This document shows positions 10,555 through 21,450 of a stretch of DNA of 64,000 nucleotides, piece after piece. Position 1 is the first letter of the stretch, and the number at the start of each line of letters is the position of its first letter. The notes under the pieces are model-generated. The model was not told where the DNA came from and searched no databases. It worked only from the letters and a program-made list of their open reading frames with translations. The stretch covers positions 17,326 through 81,325 of the forward strand of contig NW_026137051.1 of assembly GCF_000699445.3 (NCBI RefSeq), in the 5' to 3' direction. The translations under genes and the position numbers were made by a program. The DNA is from Schistosoma haematobium. Its lineage: Eukaryota > Platyhelminthes > Trematoda > Strigeidida > Schistosomatidae.

Positions 10555-10783
10555 CCATCTGATCAATCAAAAGTACATTATTTATTTTGTGATAGTATTC
10601 AACCATGTGAAATTATTCTTCAATTCTCAGTTATTTATCAATGGCCATTACCTATTGCTAAACGTTTAACTCCATCTACTTATTCACGTGGTATTACTTG
10701 TATGCCTGAAACAGATGAAACATCAACAATACCAGTAAATGAACATAGTAGTACACATTTCTTACCGATAACTACGACATCAG
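10555..10783 (+). CDS. ADGB: Androglobin-like exon (VHYLFCDSIQPCEIILQFS)
   Basis: Acceptor TTTATTTCAG and donor ATCAG|GTATGT bound the exon. It continues without phase loss from the exon at 9413. SKVHYLFCDSIQPCEIIL, then FSVIYQWPLP, match the pattern of the conserved androglobin region that follows the HKPNTYS segment (short β-strands, 'YLFVDS..P.E.L..FS.LV.W' from recalled family knowledge). The last ~35 residues are Ser/Thr-rich. The exon ends in phase 1 and joins the large exon at 13652 to complete an Ala codon. Confidence 0.85.
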
Positions 10784-10869
10784 GTATGTGTACAAAATTT
10801 CAGTTTGTTTTCATTATATGGATCTTTAGTAGTGTTATGAATGTCCTTCAGATAAGTATGTACATTTTT

Positions 10870-11150
10870 AACCAATGAATAACGCGACAGAGTTTGAAGT
10901 GAAAAGTACTGGGTTCGAGTCCCTTTCGGAGTGAACATCAACTGTGCGATGCAGGTACATCCAGCTGATGAGTCCAAAATAGGATGAAACGCGCATCAAA
11001 AACTCGATTCCACTGTTAGCCACTATCCATCTTTGCTTAAAAAGCTTGTGATTTAAGGCTATACTGAGACAATCTTCACATGATGCACATATTCCAACAT
11101 GAGACTGATCAATTGCAGTCCTAAATAACAATGGGAAGATACAAGTTAAA
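10870..11150 (+). mobile_element. Smα-type hammerhead SINE, nearly complete
   Basis: It has the tRNA-like head (AATGAATAACGCGACAGAG, then GGGTTCGAGTCCC), the hammerhead, and a full tail through ACAATGGGAAGATACAAG. It is the best Smα copy in the window and matches the established Schistosoma family in its organisation. Confidence 0.85.
10955..11012 (+). ncRNA. Hammerhead ribozyme of an Smα SINE
   Basis: Core boxes CTGATGA (10965-10971) and GAAAC (10986-10990) are intact, with stem II TCC/GGA. The 3' side of stem I has changed relative to the usual CTGGATTCC, so pairing next to the cleavage site is disturbed. The catalytic core is preserved but self-cleavage is doubtful. Confidence 0.75.
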
Positions 11151-11339
11151 TAGCACCAAGTGAATTCAATGAACAAACAGTTAAAAGACAAGTTAAATGT
11201 AAATTAGTTTTGAGGGTTTCCCTTAACTTATGAATTTTTCAAGAAATCCTAACAGTCTTCTAATCTTATTAAAGAAATTCTATGATAAAAACTCATCTGT
11301 TTTAGTGTAGATAAACCTTCTTCCGAATTGTGGATAAAT

Positions 11340-11510
11340 GAATAAAGTTTTATACTTGAGATCATGAATCAATTGAAGCTAGACTACCAGGGAAAATCTG
11401 GAAGTACTGGATGACTGTTTCGTCCTATTGTGAGAATCCTCAACAGTATGCATCCACGATCCCGCCTTGCGAGATTCGAACCCAGGATCTATCGGTCATT
11501 GGTTTTACGA
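11340..11510 (-). mobile_element. SINE2 copy, truncated
   Basis: A reverse copy running from the tail (CATGAATCAATTGAAGCTAG) to the B box (GAGATTCGAACCC). The hammerhead first core box reads CTGAGGA with one base altered (TTGAGGA). Confidence 0.65.
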
Positions 11511-11749
11511 TATTTTTCAACAATCTTACTGAATTGTAAGACAACGATTTAGATAGTTAATAAACAGAAACTTTGATCTGTTTTAGTACTTTCTAAACCA
11601 TCGAAGTAGCTTTTATTCGGTGAAATAATGAAAAGATGTTTTACCTTAGAGTTAAACTTGAACTAAGGAATACAAAACGAAATAATTTATTTGTTATGTA
11701 CTAGTTGCATCAAAATGAATAAACATTGAGGTTTACAGGACGAGCTGTG

Positions 11750-11875
11750 AACCATATTTGGAGAAATTCGAACAGTTCACTTCTACCTAAAGTTTGTACT
11801 GATGATGTCGTTCAGAAGAACGATGAAATCTCTACGACCAAACCATCCAGCTCAGAGAACAAAACTCCATCAAGA
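11750..11875 (+). repeat. Segment shared with 15490-15640
   Basis: GAGCTGTGAACCATATTTGG through CAGCTCAGAGAACAAAACTCC is closely similar to 15495-15640, and its first ~80 bp recur inverted at 15110-15190. It is probably an internal part of the Merlin-related family. The following stretch to 12544 shows nothing further. Confidence 0.5.
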
Positions 11876-12544
11876 CGATGTGTTTCTTTGTCTGTTAATC
11901 ATTTTGAAAGATTGAGGAATGTCAATCAAGTGCTATGGAGAGTTATTGCACTGTTCACATCCATTGCGCCTTTCAATCTGTTATATCTTGAAAAAACGAT
12001 TATTCTTGATACTACCGCGTATAACTGAGCACTAGAACACCAAAACCCTTCCAAGTCGCAGTAAGAAGACAGAAGACTAATGAAAGGAATATTATTCCAA
12101 ACAGTGTCGAACATAGTACAAAATTGTCAGGTATTTATAGTTTTTAGTGAGAACGAAATCATCATTACAGTCTTCCAATCCGCGTACAGGGGTTATTAGC
12201 ATTATCCAATGGGGAAGCTACACGTTGGAATTCTAGAACATTCTTCCGAAAGGTGATTGGATGGAACGTCTTCGGCTCCTTCTGAGCCTCTTACAGCTTC
12301 CTCGAGTTCACCGGTGGTCCGTTGTCACACAATCTCAAGTTCTTTTTGGAAATGCGCATATGTTTTCTTTTACAAATTGACTGAATTCTAACATTTAAAT
12401 CAGTTGATACAACATTAATGATCTATAAATAACATGCCCACTGAGAGGTTTGATATTTCTGGATGTGTTATGATTAAATAGAAATATTGAAGATCTGTCT
12501 AATGCTCCATAATTTTAAGTGATGCCTCAAACGTTATAGATCCA

Positions 12545-13490
12545 TGACAAGCACTAATTCAGTCAGTCAGTTACAACAAAGCACCAGGAACGTATATAAG
12601 CATCGGTTCAAGTTGCAATACCTCATTAGCACAACAACACGAACACCAGATTCATAGAAGTAGTTAACTCAATGATGGTATTATATAAATGAAAGATTTT
12701 ATGTAAGGATATAGTACAGAAAGAAAGAATTAGTTGATACAAAGAAAGATATGAAGCGATTTCAATCTCACAATTTAAGGGTAGACAGAGTGTGTATACA
12801 CCCATACCATTGTGATCGGTCGATTGTGAGTCATGTCACACACAATCTCCAACCATTGGTTATGATAGTCACACGGACACCAACCAAGTAGTCTGCAGCG
12901 ATCAACATGGCTCATACTAGAATTTAGTGACTTCAAGGTGTGATGCCACGTTTTGGTTTGACTGCCCCTAACTCTCTTTCGACCATCCCCAACACTAGTC
13001 AGCATTGCACGTTGTGGTAATCGGTGTTCATGCATTCGTAACACGTGACTCAACCATCTCAGTCGATGAAGATTCATGATGTCATCAAGTGATTTACCAT
13101 CATCATTTCCAAATACCCTGTATCTTTCTAACCTCACTATTACTTAGCCGGTGGTACCAGCAGATGCAAACAATATTTCTAATGCATCTGTGGTCAAATA
13201 TTAGTAATTTACGAGTATCTTCTATCCTTAATGACCATATTTCGCAGCCGTAATGTAGAACAAGACGAATTGCTACGCAGCATATTTGTCCCTTAATCGG
13301 TAGACGGATATTTCGCCTTCATCAGAGTTGACGTAAGTTGGCAAAAGCCAAGCAAGGCTTATGAATCCGTGCTGAGATTTAGTCAGACACTAACTAATTA
13401 GGTCTGATCAGACATCAAAGATAAGTGAAATTGTCAGCATGTTCAACTACTTCACTTCCTATCCTTAGTTCAGGTGTTGATGCAGGTCAG
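12545..13490 (-). mobile_element. RTE-like family B element, inverted copy
   Basis: A minus-strand copy of the RT end, C-terminal domain and 3' end, with an open 120-residue segment at 12775-13137 that differs only at scattered residues from the one at 7655-8017. A further ~85-bp partial duplication (13491-13575) repeats 13060-13145 and lies just before the next host exon. Confidence 0.75.
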
Positions 13491-13651
13491 TCGATGAAGA
13501 TTCATGATGTCATCAACTAATTTACCATCATCATTTCCAAATATCCTGTATCTTTCTAACTTCACTATTACTTACCTGATGATTCTAGCACTAATTAACT
13601 TATCTTCATATCTAAATACTGTAACATTGAAATATCTTCTATTCTTTTTAG

Positions 13652-14411
13652 CTTCATTTATTAAAGATAATAATTCAAATTCACAAAATAATTCACCTGA
13701 TGATTTACAATCTACAACTTATGGTATAATCCATCAATACAAACATTACCATCTACATCATCTATATCAAATCATCCATCTACACTTTTAATTGAATCTT
13801 ATCATTGGAATAAATCAATACAAGGTGATCCAATGAAATATCTTGAAACAACTGGTACTAATTCTATATCATTATTATTAACATTTAGTCGATATTGTTA
13901 TAAATTAATCATTTATGCACCATTAGGTTATGTTATTACTATTCTTGGACGTCAACATTCATCAATTCATATCAATAATCAATTCATTAAATCATCTAAT
14001 TTATCTATCAAAGATATTTATCAATCAATCAATATATTATTTGATGATTATGATTATATCTTATTAAATGGGATTACAATCTGTCCATTATTAATTAAAT
14101 ATTATGCAAATCAATTGATTCATTGTATGTATAATATTGGACAATCTATAGAAATATTAGTACATTTAACTGAGATCTATGTATCTTACATGACTACCAA
14201 CACCATCACCACCACCACCAACACCACCAACACCACCACAACTACCACCACTACCACTACTCATAGTAACAATAATAATAGTAGTATTATAATAAATAAT
14301 ACAGAATTGAATGAATTAGAATTTAAAGAAAAATTTACAAATGCTATAAACAATTTAATTACTAAAGAAAATGAACTTAAACAATTATTATCTATATGGC
14401 CTAATCAAAAA
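13652..14411 (+). CDS. ADGB: Androglobin-like large exon (start of permuted globin region), with a frame break
   Basis: Acceptor TTCTTTTTAG and donor AAA|GTAAGG bound the exon. It carries LETTGTNSISLLL, then IIYAPLGYVITILG, which fits the androglobin segment 'LPPGRY.L....PLGY.I'. Helical stretches DIYQSINILFDDYDYILL and YYANQLIHCMYNIGQ follow, where the first helices of the circularly permuted globin are expected. A Thr/Asn repeat and an acidic helix follow. The entering frame (from 13654) and the frame of the rest (from about 13725) differ by one missing base. A 101-nt intron (13724-13824) would also restore the phase, but would remove plausible coding sequence. Heme-binding residues cannot be assigned safely by eye. 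Confidence 0.8.
14196..14262 (+). repeat. Coding ACC/ACA microsatellite (poly-Thr/Asn)
   Basis: A trinucleotide tract of ACC, ACA and ACT codons inside the 13652-14411 exon, encoding a run of Thr with a few Asn. Length changes of whole codons would keep the frame. Confidence 0.85.
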
Positions 14412-14447
14412 GTAAGGAAGTGTATTTACTTATTGTTATTTAGAAAG

Positions 14448-14716
14448 TGTAATTAATCAATCTCTTGTTAGTAATATATGTGTATCTTGTGAGTATTACC
14501 GCGATATTGACTTAATTCACAAGATTTTTGTAAGCAATGATGGATAGTGATTAGTAATGGAATTCAATTTGATGTAGGTTTTGTCCTATTTGGGATTGAT
14601 CAACTGAATGTACCTGGATCTTAAAGAGTTGATGTTCACTCTGGAACTTGAACTCAGTATTATTCGCTTCAAACGCTATTGTGTTATCTACTTAGCTACT
14701 GAGTCCTGATAGCCAC
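14448..14716 (-). mobile_element. Smα-type SINE, degenerate
   Basis: A reverse copy of the whole Smα unit, ending at GCTACTGAGTCC. The hammerhead is destroyed (TTGATCA and AAAAC in place of the core boxes). Confidence 0.7.
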
Positions 14717-14779
14717 TTACTTGTGCAATGGGGTGAATTTAAATTCATATGGTATTATTTGGCTTGTATCTTTCCATTG

Positions 14780-14960
14780 AGATTTAAGACTGCAATTGAT
14801 CAATCTGTTATCGGCATATGTGCATACTGTGCATATGTCTCGATATTACATTAATTAAGCATTTATAAGCAAATATGGATAGTGACTAGTAGTGGAATCC
14901 AGTTTGATTCACGTTTCATCCTATTTGGGATTCATCAGCTGGATATATCTGTATCCCAGG
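14780..14960 (-). mobile_element. Smα-type SINE with intact core boxes
   Basis: In reverse complement it shows CTGATGA, stem II TCC/GGA and GAAAC, with stem I ATCCAG/CTGGAT. The stem III side is expanded (GTGAATCAAA), so activity is uncertain. The head is missing. Confidence 0.7.
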
Positions 14961-15110
14961 GTTTGAAGCGAAAGGTACTTGGTTCGAATCCTGAAGTGAA
15001 AATCAACTTTGGGGTGCAGGTACATCCAGCCGATGAGTCCTAAATAAAGACGAAACGTGCCTCTTGGATTTCACTGCTAGCCACTATCCATCTTTGATTG
15101 GATATATCTG
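14961..15110 (+). mobile_element. Smα-type SINE fragment
   Basis: It carries the B box (GGTTCGAATCC), a hammerhead with one core change (CCGATGA) and a short tail ending at CCATCTTTG. It lies back to back with the minus-strand copy at 14780. Confidence 0.7.
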
Positions 15111-15409
15111 TTTTCAGCATAAACTTCAAATAGAAGTGAAGTGTTCGAATTTCTCCTTATGCGTTTCACAGCTTGTTCTGTACAGCTCGATGTTGATTGG
15201 TTCTTATTGACCTTAGATTTGTCATTGTTTACTTCTTTGTTTTCGTTGTGTTCCCCATTGTTTTGATTTTCGTTCCTATATTTGTGCATAATTTTTCTAA
15301 TTGGTTGATATATTGGATCAATAACAATGTGCTTGTTGATTGCTGATTTACCTCAGTGCCAGGCTTCTAAAATTTTTCTGGTGTTTTTGGAATTTCCTCT
15401 GCCTTTGAG

Positions 15410-15893
15410 TAACGGTAAAGTGAGCTTCAGAGTGTAAACCTAGTAACTAGGACAAAATGAGGGTTATAAACCTGTGGGATGTTGGTGGAGTTCTGTGCAC
15501 AGAACAAGCTGTGAACACACATATGGAGAAATTCGAACACTTCACTTCTATCTGAAGTTTGTGCTGATGATGTCGTTCAGAAGAACGATGAAAGCTCCAC
15601 AACCAAACCATTCAGCTCAGAGAACAAAACTCCACCAAAATCATCCATCTGAGCCACAAATCTTCTCCACCATCTCAAAACCTGTGAGAGGAATTCGATT
15701 TATGGATTATAGTTGATGGTTAAGGTTAGGAATTAGATTTAGGGTTTTCATCAAGATTTGACATCAGGTATAATGTCAAAACTTTATTTATCCAAATGGA
15801 TGAGTGAATTTCGCTACAAAATCCGAAACCTATTATCTTATACCTGATTGGTTCATCCATAAATTATAGTCTCGTCCTTAAGTTGTTTAGTAT
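15410..15893 (+). mobile_element. Merlin-related element, internally altered
   Basis: It includes the family block TTCATCAAGATTTGACATCAG, and it ends with the terminal repeat (CATCCATAAATTATAGTCTCG) near 15893. The 5' terminal repeat is absent. An inverted ~80-bp piece of its 15490-15570 segment lies at 15110-15190, so the two form an imperfect stem-loop. Confidence 0.55.
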
Positions 15894-15914
15894 ATATATA
15901 TATATATGAAAGAT

Positions 15915-16015
15915 TTCCCTAGTTGAGATCATGAGTCAATTGAAGCTAGATCACTATGGAAAATCTGGAAGCACTGGACGACCGTTTCGTCTTATTATAA
16001 GACTCTTCAGCAGAT
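15915..16015 (-). mobile_element. SINE2 fragment with compensated hammerhead stem II
   Basis: A reverse copy from the tail to the hammerhead, which it cuts at stem I. The first core box is CTGAAGA, which fits CUGANGA. Stem II reads TCTT/AAGA rather than TCC/GGA, so pairing is kept although the bases differ. Confidence 0.65.
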
Positions 16016-16872
16016 ATATGAGACTTCAAAAGAACAGAAATAGATTACATCATAAAGTGTTCATAACATTCAAATATCATAAGAAGGTTGTGTAGTGATC
16101 GAATAGTCAGAGAAGAACAAGGAGGATTTTTATCATGGTTTGTATTTATGAATTCAGAACATGATGAACATTTATTAGATAGAACATAATACGTTTAGAT
16201 CATATTGTTATATCTCAACGAGAATACTGAATGGTAACTATTCGGATCTATTAATGGATTAATACTATACACATTGTCTTATTCTATAACTATTCAGTAA
16301 CTAGATCATATATATCTATATTCCTGTTATTATACGCTTTATTTTGACTCAAAGATTATTATTATACAATTCGCCGTCTTTGAGTTATGCCCTGTCTATT
16401 AATTACAGTCACCCACATTCACAGCGACTTTTGGCTTAGATCTTGTATAAATGTTATTTTCCATTTTATAGTATGATGTAGTCTGTTTCGTTTGTATATA
16501 AACCCAGTATGTTTGAAATATCATGATTCATATCATAGAGGCTGAGATTAATGTTCTGAACTTGATAGGCAGAGCCAGGTAGGAAGAATGACCGATAAGA
16601 ACTCTAGACTTCTCGTACGGGTTTATACATCATAAATCCGGTTGATAAGTCACTATTTTTTAATTGACGGTATCATTACGTCATATATATTGATAGGGGA
16701 ACAAGGCCACAAGGCTATAATCTGTAATCCAGTTTTAAAGATCGTTAAACTGGAATCTCTATTAGATTCCTCAGTAAATTGTTAGTTAAAGGTATTGTAC
16801 ATCATGGATTGTTACTAACTAGAAAACTATTGAAAATTAAAAGAACACTAGATGGATATCTTATCGGAATAT
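16016..16872. other. Intronic sequence with no recognised feature
   Basis: AT-rich DNA. No exon, SINE or retroelement domain was recognised. Confidence 0.35.
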
Positions 16873-17229
16873 TGTTGAGTCGGCTTTCCGAGAACTGCAG
16901 CAGAGCCTCTAGAGGCCCTAAAAGAGCCGAAGAGTCCTAGAAAATCAGAGCATGATGGAGCTTTCTAGAATGCCAACGTGGCGTGCTACTATTGGTCAGT
17001 AGCATAATATGTCTTTTAGCGGATTGGCCAAAATATGATGTTGATTTAACAAATGTTAACATCTATAAATACCCATGTTTTCCTGTACAAAAATGAACCT
17101 TTGGATTAAAGTGTTTTTGCTTAATTTGCGCCTTTTCTTTCGTGTTCAGGTCTCTGCGTAGTTCTAGCTTGCGGGTTAATAGAATAGCTTAGGAACCGAA
17201 TAAAGCGTTCAAATTAAGAAGATTTATCA
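16873..17229 (+). mobile_element. Solo LTR, Gypsy-type, related to the inner element at 50349
   Basis: The copy runs from TGTTGAGTC to TTTATCA and is flanked by AATAT / GATAT (4 of 5 bases equal). Its 3' half resembles the LTR at 50349 (GAATAGCTTAGGAA, then AATAAAGCGTTCAA). A promoter-like TATAAAT and an AATAAA are present. No internal sequence is attached. Confidence 0.75.
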
Positions 17230-17370
17230 GATATGGAACTTTTTAGTATACAGCCTAACAATCTAGGAGTAATACAATCTTCAATCGATTTGCGGATATT
17301 TAATTTGATCCCTAATAGTTTGTTGATGTCTATTACAAATAAAATTCTAAACTAGGATATAGTAGATGTT

Positions 17371-17744
17371 TGTAGTGTGGTGTCGAGTCGTGGTTGACTA
17401 TGAACTTCACTACAAGAAGTCTACGTGCCAGTTAACCGATAAAAACCCCCGTAAGCCAAATATCAGAAGGCAGTTGATGGCTGTAGTCGAGATGCATTTG
17501 TTGGCGATCTCGTGGTATCGGAAGGATACCGAGATCGTTCCAAAGGAGTACAAGCGTGGTAAGCGAGCGTAACCCAACCCGTGCAAGGTCACAATCAATT
17601 GAAGTATAATGGAGCAGTAATATGGCTGTCTTTAGCACAGTTAAACAAACGAGCATAGTAAAACAATCACTGGTACAATTGATTATAATAATGATTGTTT
17701 CCATTAAACCCATCGCGTTCTCTTGATAAAAGTAGGTCACTACA
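17371..17744 (+). mobile_element. Solo LTR with perfect 4-bp duplication
   Basis: The ends are TGTAGTG and CACTACA, a 7-bp perfect terminal inverted pair. They are flanked by TGTT on both sides (17367-17370 and 17745-17748). A second member of the family is at 40990-41344. The short ORFs inside it are not conserved between the copies. Confidence 0.8.
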
Positions 17745-17826
17745 TGTTCAGTACTACTTGGTACTCACAAATCTCATTCTATGTGTCATAATTATAATCC
17801 TAAGTATGATATACTTTTCTATTTAG

Positions 17827-17962
17827 ATAATTAAACCAACTTTATTGTCAATACTACAACGTTTCACTGAAAATTCTGGAACATCCGATATGAATTATGC
17901 TTGGCGTATATTACAAACAGATTTTATTACAATCAATCCATTTCGAGTAGTTTATAGTCATG
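17827..17962 (+). CDS. ADGB: Androglobin-like exon (globin region)
   Basis: Acceptor CTATTTAG and donor CATG|GTAATA bound the exon. It encodes 45 residues including IIKPTLLSILQRFTE and MNYAWRILQTDF. This amphipathic helical pattern suits the later helices of the permuted globin. Phase 0 at entry agrees with the exon ending at 14411. Phase 1 at exit agrees with the exon at 19727. The sequence alone is not diagnostic for a globin. Confidence 0.75.
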
Positions 17963-18064
17963 GTAATATGATGTAATAATTGTCTGTTTTGTTATTATTT
18001 CATTGATTAGCTCGTTTAGGTATATGTAATGATATGGAGTTCAACAAGTAGATTCATATTGATG

Positions 18065-18235
18065 ACATTTAATTCATGAACCGATTGATGTTAGACAACC
18101 ACTGAGAACCTGAAAGCACTGGAAGGCTGTTTCGTTCTATTGTGGGACTCCTCAGCGGTGTGTATCCACGACTTTGCACCTTGGGATTCAAACCCATGGC
18201 CTTCAGTCTAGCGCGCGAATGCTTAACCTTATCAT
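18065..18235 (-). mobile_element. SINE2 variant B, minus strand
   Basis: A reverse copy from the tail (ATGAACCGATTGATGTTAGAC) through the hammerhead (CTGAGGA and GAAAC kept, cleavage GTC changed to TTC) to the A-box region near 18230. Confidence 0.7.
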
Positions 18236-18617
18236 TTTGAAAATGATGATGTCCTTACTAGCGGCCAAATTTAAGATAGATCTCTGAAGCTCTAGTTATC
18301 ATCTATGATAGATAGAGTTCAATGATGTTGAAAGTGAGATAGATAACAACGATGGTAAAGGTTGTGAAGGTAGTAAATTTAAATGAGTTTGGAGGTTGTA
18401 GGTGTTTACTACTGAGAAATCTCATACTAGTCTGAAACAACTTTCCACTATTCCTTGGTTTTAGAATGACTGGTAATGAAATATGATTTTACTTATTCAA
18501 CATGAAGTTTAAAAGTTACATATTGACGATTAACTGTTTGTTGTTTTTTACAATAAAATTGGAGTATCTATATAAAAGCAAATTATTAGTGAGCACTAAA
18601 ATTACTGTCCCATACAC

Positions 18618-19453
18618 ACGGAAAAGTGCAGATGAAGACAACTAGTGAAGCAGAAGTCTCTGCATCAGCAGGCTTCAACATACTTATTTACTTACTTACG
18701 ACTGTTACTCCACGTGGAGGAGCATAGGCCGCCAATCCACACTTTCCTGTCGTGAGCAGATCTCAACATATACAAGGGAAAAAGGAAGGTCCTCGAATAC
18801 AACACGCAGAACACAAACCCAATCACATTTGATGGAGAAGCTCAGGAAGATGTGCAATCTTTCACGTATCTGGGGAGCATCATCACCAATGAACAAGGAT
18901 GATTTGATGCAGACGTAAAGGCGAGGGTTAACAAAGCAAGGACAGAATTCCTACAGTTAAAGAACATATGGAACTAAAAACAACTGTCAACCAATACTAA
19001 AGTCACATTCTTCAATACGAACGTCAAGACAGTTCTACTCTACTGAGCTGAAACGTGGAGAACTACTACAACCATTATCAAAAAGATAAAAGTATTTCTA
19101 AACAGTTGTCTACGTAAGAAAGTAAATGTCCGTTGGTTGGATATCATCAACAACAACCTACTGTGTCAGAGAACAGACCAACCTCCGGTCGAGGCGGAAA
19201 TTAGGGAAAGATGTTGGATGTGTATAGGACGCACATTGAGGAAATTATCAAACTGCATCACGAGGTAAGCCCTGACTTGGAGTTCTGAAGGGAAACAAAA
19301 AGAGGAAGACCAAAGAAAATACTTAGTCGGGAGTTGGAAGCAGATATGAAAAGGATAAACAGGAACTGGAAAGTATTCTCAAGGACAGAGTTGAATGCAA
19401 AATGTCGATGGTTGGCCTATACTCCTCGATCAGTGGTAACAGGCGTAAGTAAA
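18618..19453 (+). mobile_element. SR2 3' part with a small nested SR2 insertion
   Basis: It corresponds to about 31960-32700 of the copy at 29499. It shares with that copy the nonsense codon after AACATATGGAAC. It ends in GTAACAGGCGTAAG. A piece at 18683-18762 is an inverted SR2 3' end flanked by TCAACATA on both sides (18675-18682 and 18763-18770). Confidence 0.8.
18683..18762 (-). mobile_element. 80-bp SR2 3' end nested in another SR2 copy
   Basis: A reverse-oriented SR2 3' terminus (TTACTTACTTACGACTGTTAC onward). The 8-bp flanking repeat TCAACATA shows that it arose by insertion rather than by inversion. Confidence 0.7.
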
Positions 19454-19726
19454 ATTACTTTTCTTTCAAATAGTTTTTTTGGTCGACGTATATAACACTG
19501 TGGAGTCCGAAAGAAATACGTAGAAACGGCTATGTTGTCTTTCCAGATTTTAAGTGACTTTCCAGAAAATATGACAGAAATTTAGTTGATATCCATAGTG
19601 TAGTAAACAAGAACACGCGTGGGGACAATCAAGTGTCATATACTACTTATGTGGATATAAGTAGCTCACATCACAATAGGAATTATATCTTTTTCTAAAG
19701 ACTTTTTTTTAAAAAAAATATTTCAG

Positions 19727-19789
19727 AAACGGTTTCAAATCCTGCTCCTTCAGTTATAACAAAACAAAAATCAAAAGTGCTTAGTTCAC
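19727..19789 (+). CDS. ADGB: Androglobin-like 63-nt exon
   Basis: Acceptor AAATATTTCAG and donor TTCAC|GTAAGT bound the exon. It reads (E)TVSNPAPSVITKQKSK, then VLSS plus one base. It accepts phase 1 from the exon at 17827 and passes phase 1 to the 31-nt exon at 22307. The sequence is a Lys/Ser-rich linker without a recognisable domain. Identification rests on the splice sites and the exact phase fit. Confidence 0.65.
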
Positions 19790-19857
19790 GTAAGTATTGA
19801 ATAGATTTATTATTCTTTCCGAGTATTTTATTTGAGCTGAAATACCATATTTTCGTT

Positions 19858-20395
19858 ATTTATTTATTTAACCACATAAACATTGATAAAAGGAAGCACC
19901 AAATAGATATGAGCCACATAAATCATTCAATTTATATGAGTGCTGGGATACTGTCCGGGTGCTCAAACGGAAATAGGCACTATTCTTAAGGGCCACAACT
20001 AGAGCCTTCGACCCGAAAGCCTGATCCACAAGGCAGTGGAGCAACCCAAGGAAATACATTTTCACGGTAGCTGGTAATCAACGATTGGTTCACACACATT
20101 TTGTTTCTTTAGGATCCTGGAGCCCATGTGCACCAGCTGTTTGGAATGAGGGTTTTCCAACTTTCCTAGGTGAACCTCTCGTGTCCACCAACTCGTTTAA
20201 AGCACCAGATATTTGCTTTTTGTTCTCTCACTTCTGTAAACAGCAGTAATGCGGTGATAAGTCAGTGAGTAGGACGTCGCTGACATTGGCTGTATACATG
20301 TAACCATGTGAGAGCATTTGGGAGTGAGAGCCTAATGTCCCCACTCTCGTCCGTACCGTGGAATTTGGGGGCAAATCGCCTAGTTCAATGTGATT
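19858..20395 (-). repeat. IR-A dispersed repeat
   Basis: Same organisation as 9537-10005 (TTTATTTATTTAACCACATAA start, CCGGGTGCTCAAACG, then CCCCACTCTCGTCCGTACC). It includes the extra ATATGAGCCACATAAATC segment that is missing from the 9537 copy. Confidence 0.65.
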
Positions 20396-20524
20396 TTCAT
20401 TAGCGGTTGTCACTGTATGAGTTAAATTCTAACATTACCATCTCAAAGAATGGACATCCTATTTACTTCCACTTCTAAAGGTCAAATATTTTATTTGAGC
20501 GATAACAATGCTAAATATCAGAAG

Positions 20525-20642
20525 GGGGCTTTGTGGAGATTTTAGGGATTTCAGTAGTTTAAAACATGATTTAATTGAAGCTAGATCACCATGGAAAACC
20601 TGAAAGCACTGGATGGTCGTTTCGTCCGTGTATGGGACTCCT
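20525..20642 (-). mobile_element. SINE2, minus arm of a back-to-back pair
   Basis: Tail-to-hammerhead reverse copy. It stops at GGGACTCCTG, where a plus-strand copy starts directly. Confidence 0.65.
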
Positions 20643-20780
20643 GGGTTTGAATTTCGCGGGGGATTGTGGATGCGTAGTGCTGAGGAGTACCACAACAGGA
20701 GGAGACGGCCGTTCAGTGCTTCCAAGTTTTCCATGGTGGTCTAGCTTCAATTGTTTCATGATTTCAACTACTGAAATGCT
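20643..20780 (+). mobile_element. SINE2, plus arm of a back-to-back pair
   Basis: It starts at the B box (GGGTTTGAATTTCGC) and has a mutated hammerhead (GAGAC instead of GAAAC) and a full tail. With 20525-20642 it forms a near-palindrome. Confidence 0.65.
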
Positions 20781-20789
20781 AAATATGTG

Positions 20790-21450
20790 TTTAAAGCTTC
20801 CTGCTGATAATCAACACTCACAAATTCAACATCTTTTACAATGATTGAAAAAAGTATCATTTTAAACGTTCAGTTCTAGTGATTTGTTCATATTCAGTTT
20901 CAGATTTATACGCATCATAAACATTACTGCGGACTCGTATGCTCTAGTTGAATAGGATTGGATCCAAACCTATCTAGCTTAAGGGAATAGTTACAAAGCA
21001 TCATTTAGAAATTATTTTATAGATTCAGCTTAGTTGATCGAGGATCTGAGCTTTCGAATCTAAACTATGATCTATGTAATCAGAGATTAGTTGAGTAGAA
21101 TCAGTAATCATTGAAGATTCACTACGATTTTGTTGGGGATGCTAGAACACCAAGAACTAACTTGGTAAATGTCTTGCTTTTGTGATTTTATTTCTGGATT
21201 TCGCACCAAGAGCGCCCATTCTTACCTTCAGATTGTATTTTCTACTTGAAAGGATCCTAAATGTCATTGGTTCGTTGGACATTTTAATGTGTGACTTTTC
21301 CCAAGGACATTTTTATGTGCTAAATATTCGCCTAAGTTGTGTGCTTGTTATTGTTTGTACTTTTGAAGGATTTTGGAATGTACTTTTTTTCATCTGAACT
21401 TGAAATTCTTACTCTAGTTAGTGAGGCTGGGGTGCATTGGAATAATTGAT
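20790..21450. other. Intronic sequence with no recognised feature
   Basis: A few short open frames are present, but no supported exon or repeat family. Confidence 0.35.

Noticed and set aside
10780..11191. Minus-strand ORFs over the Smα copy
   Set aside because: They follow the SINE sequence, and similar ORFs occur over other Smα copies; not conserved as protein.
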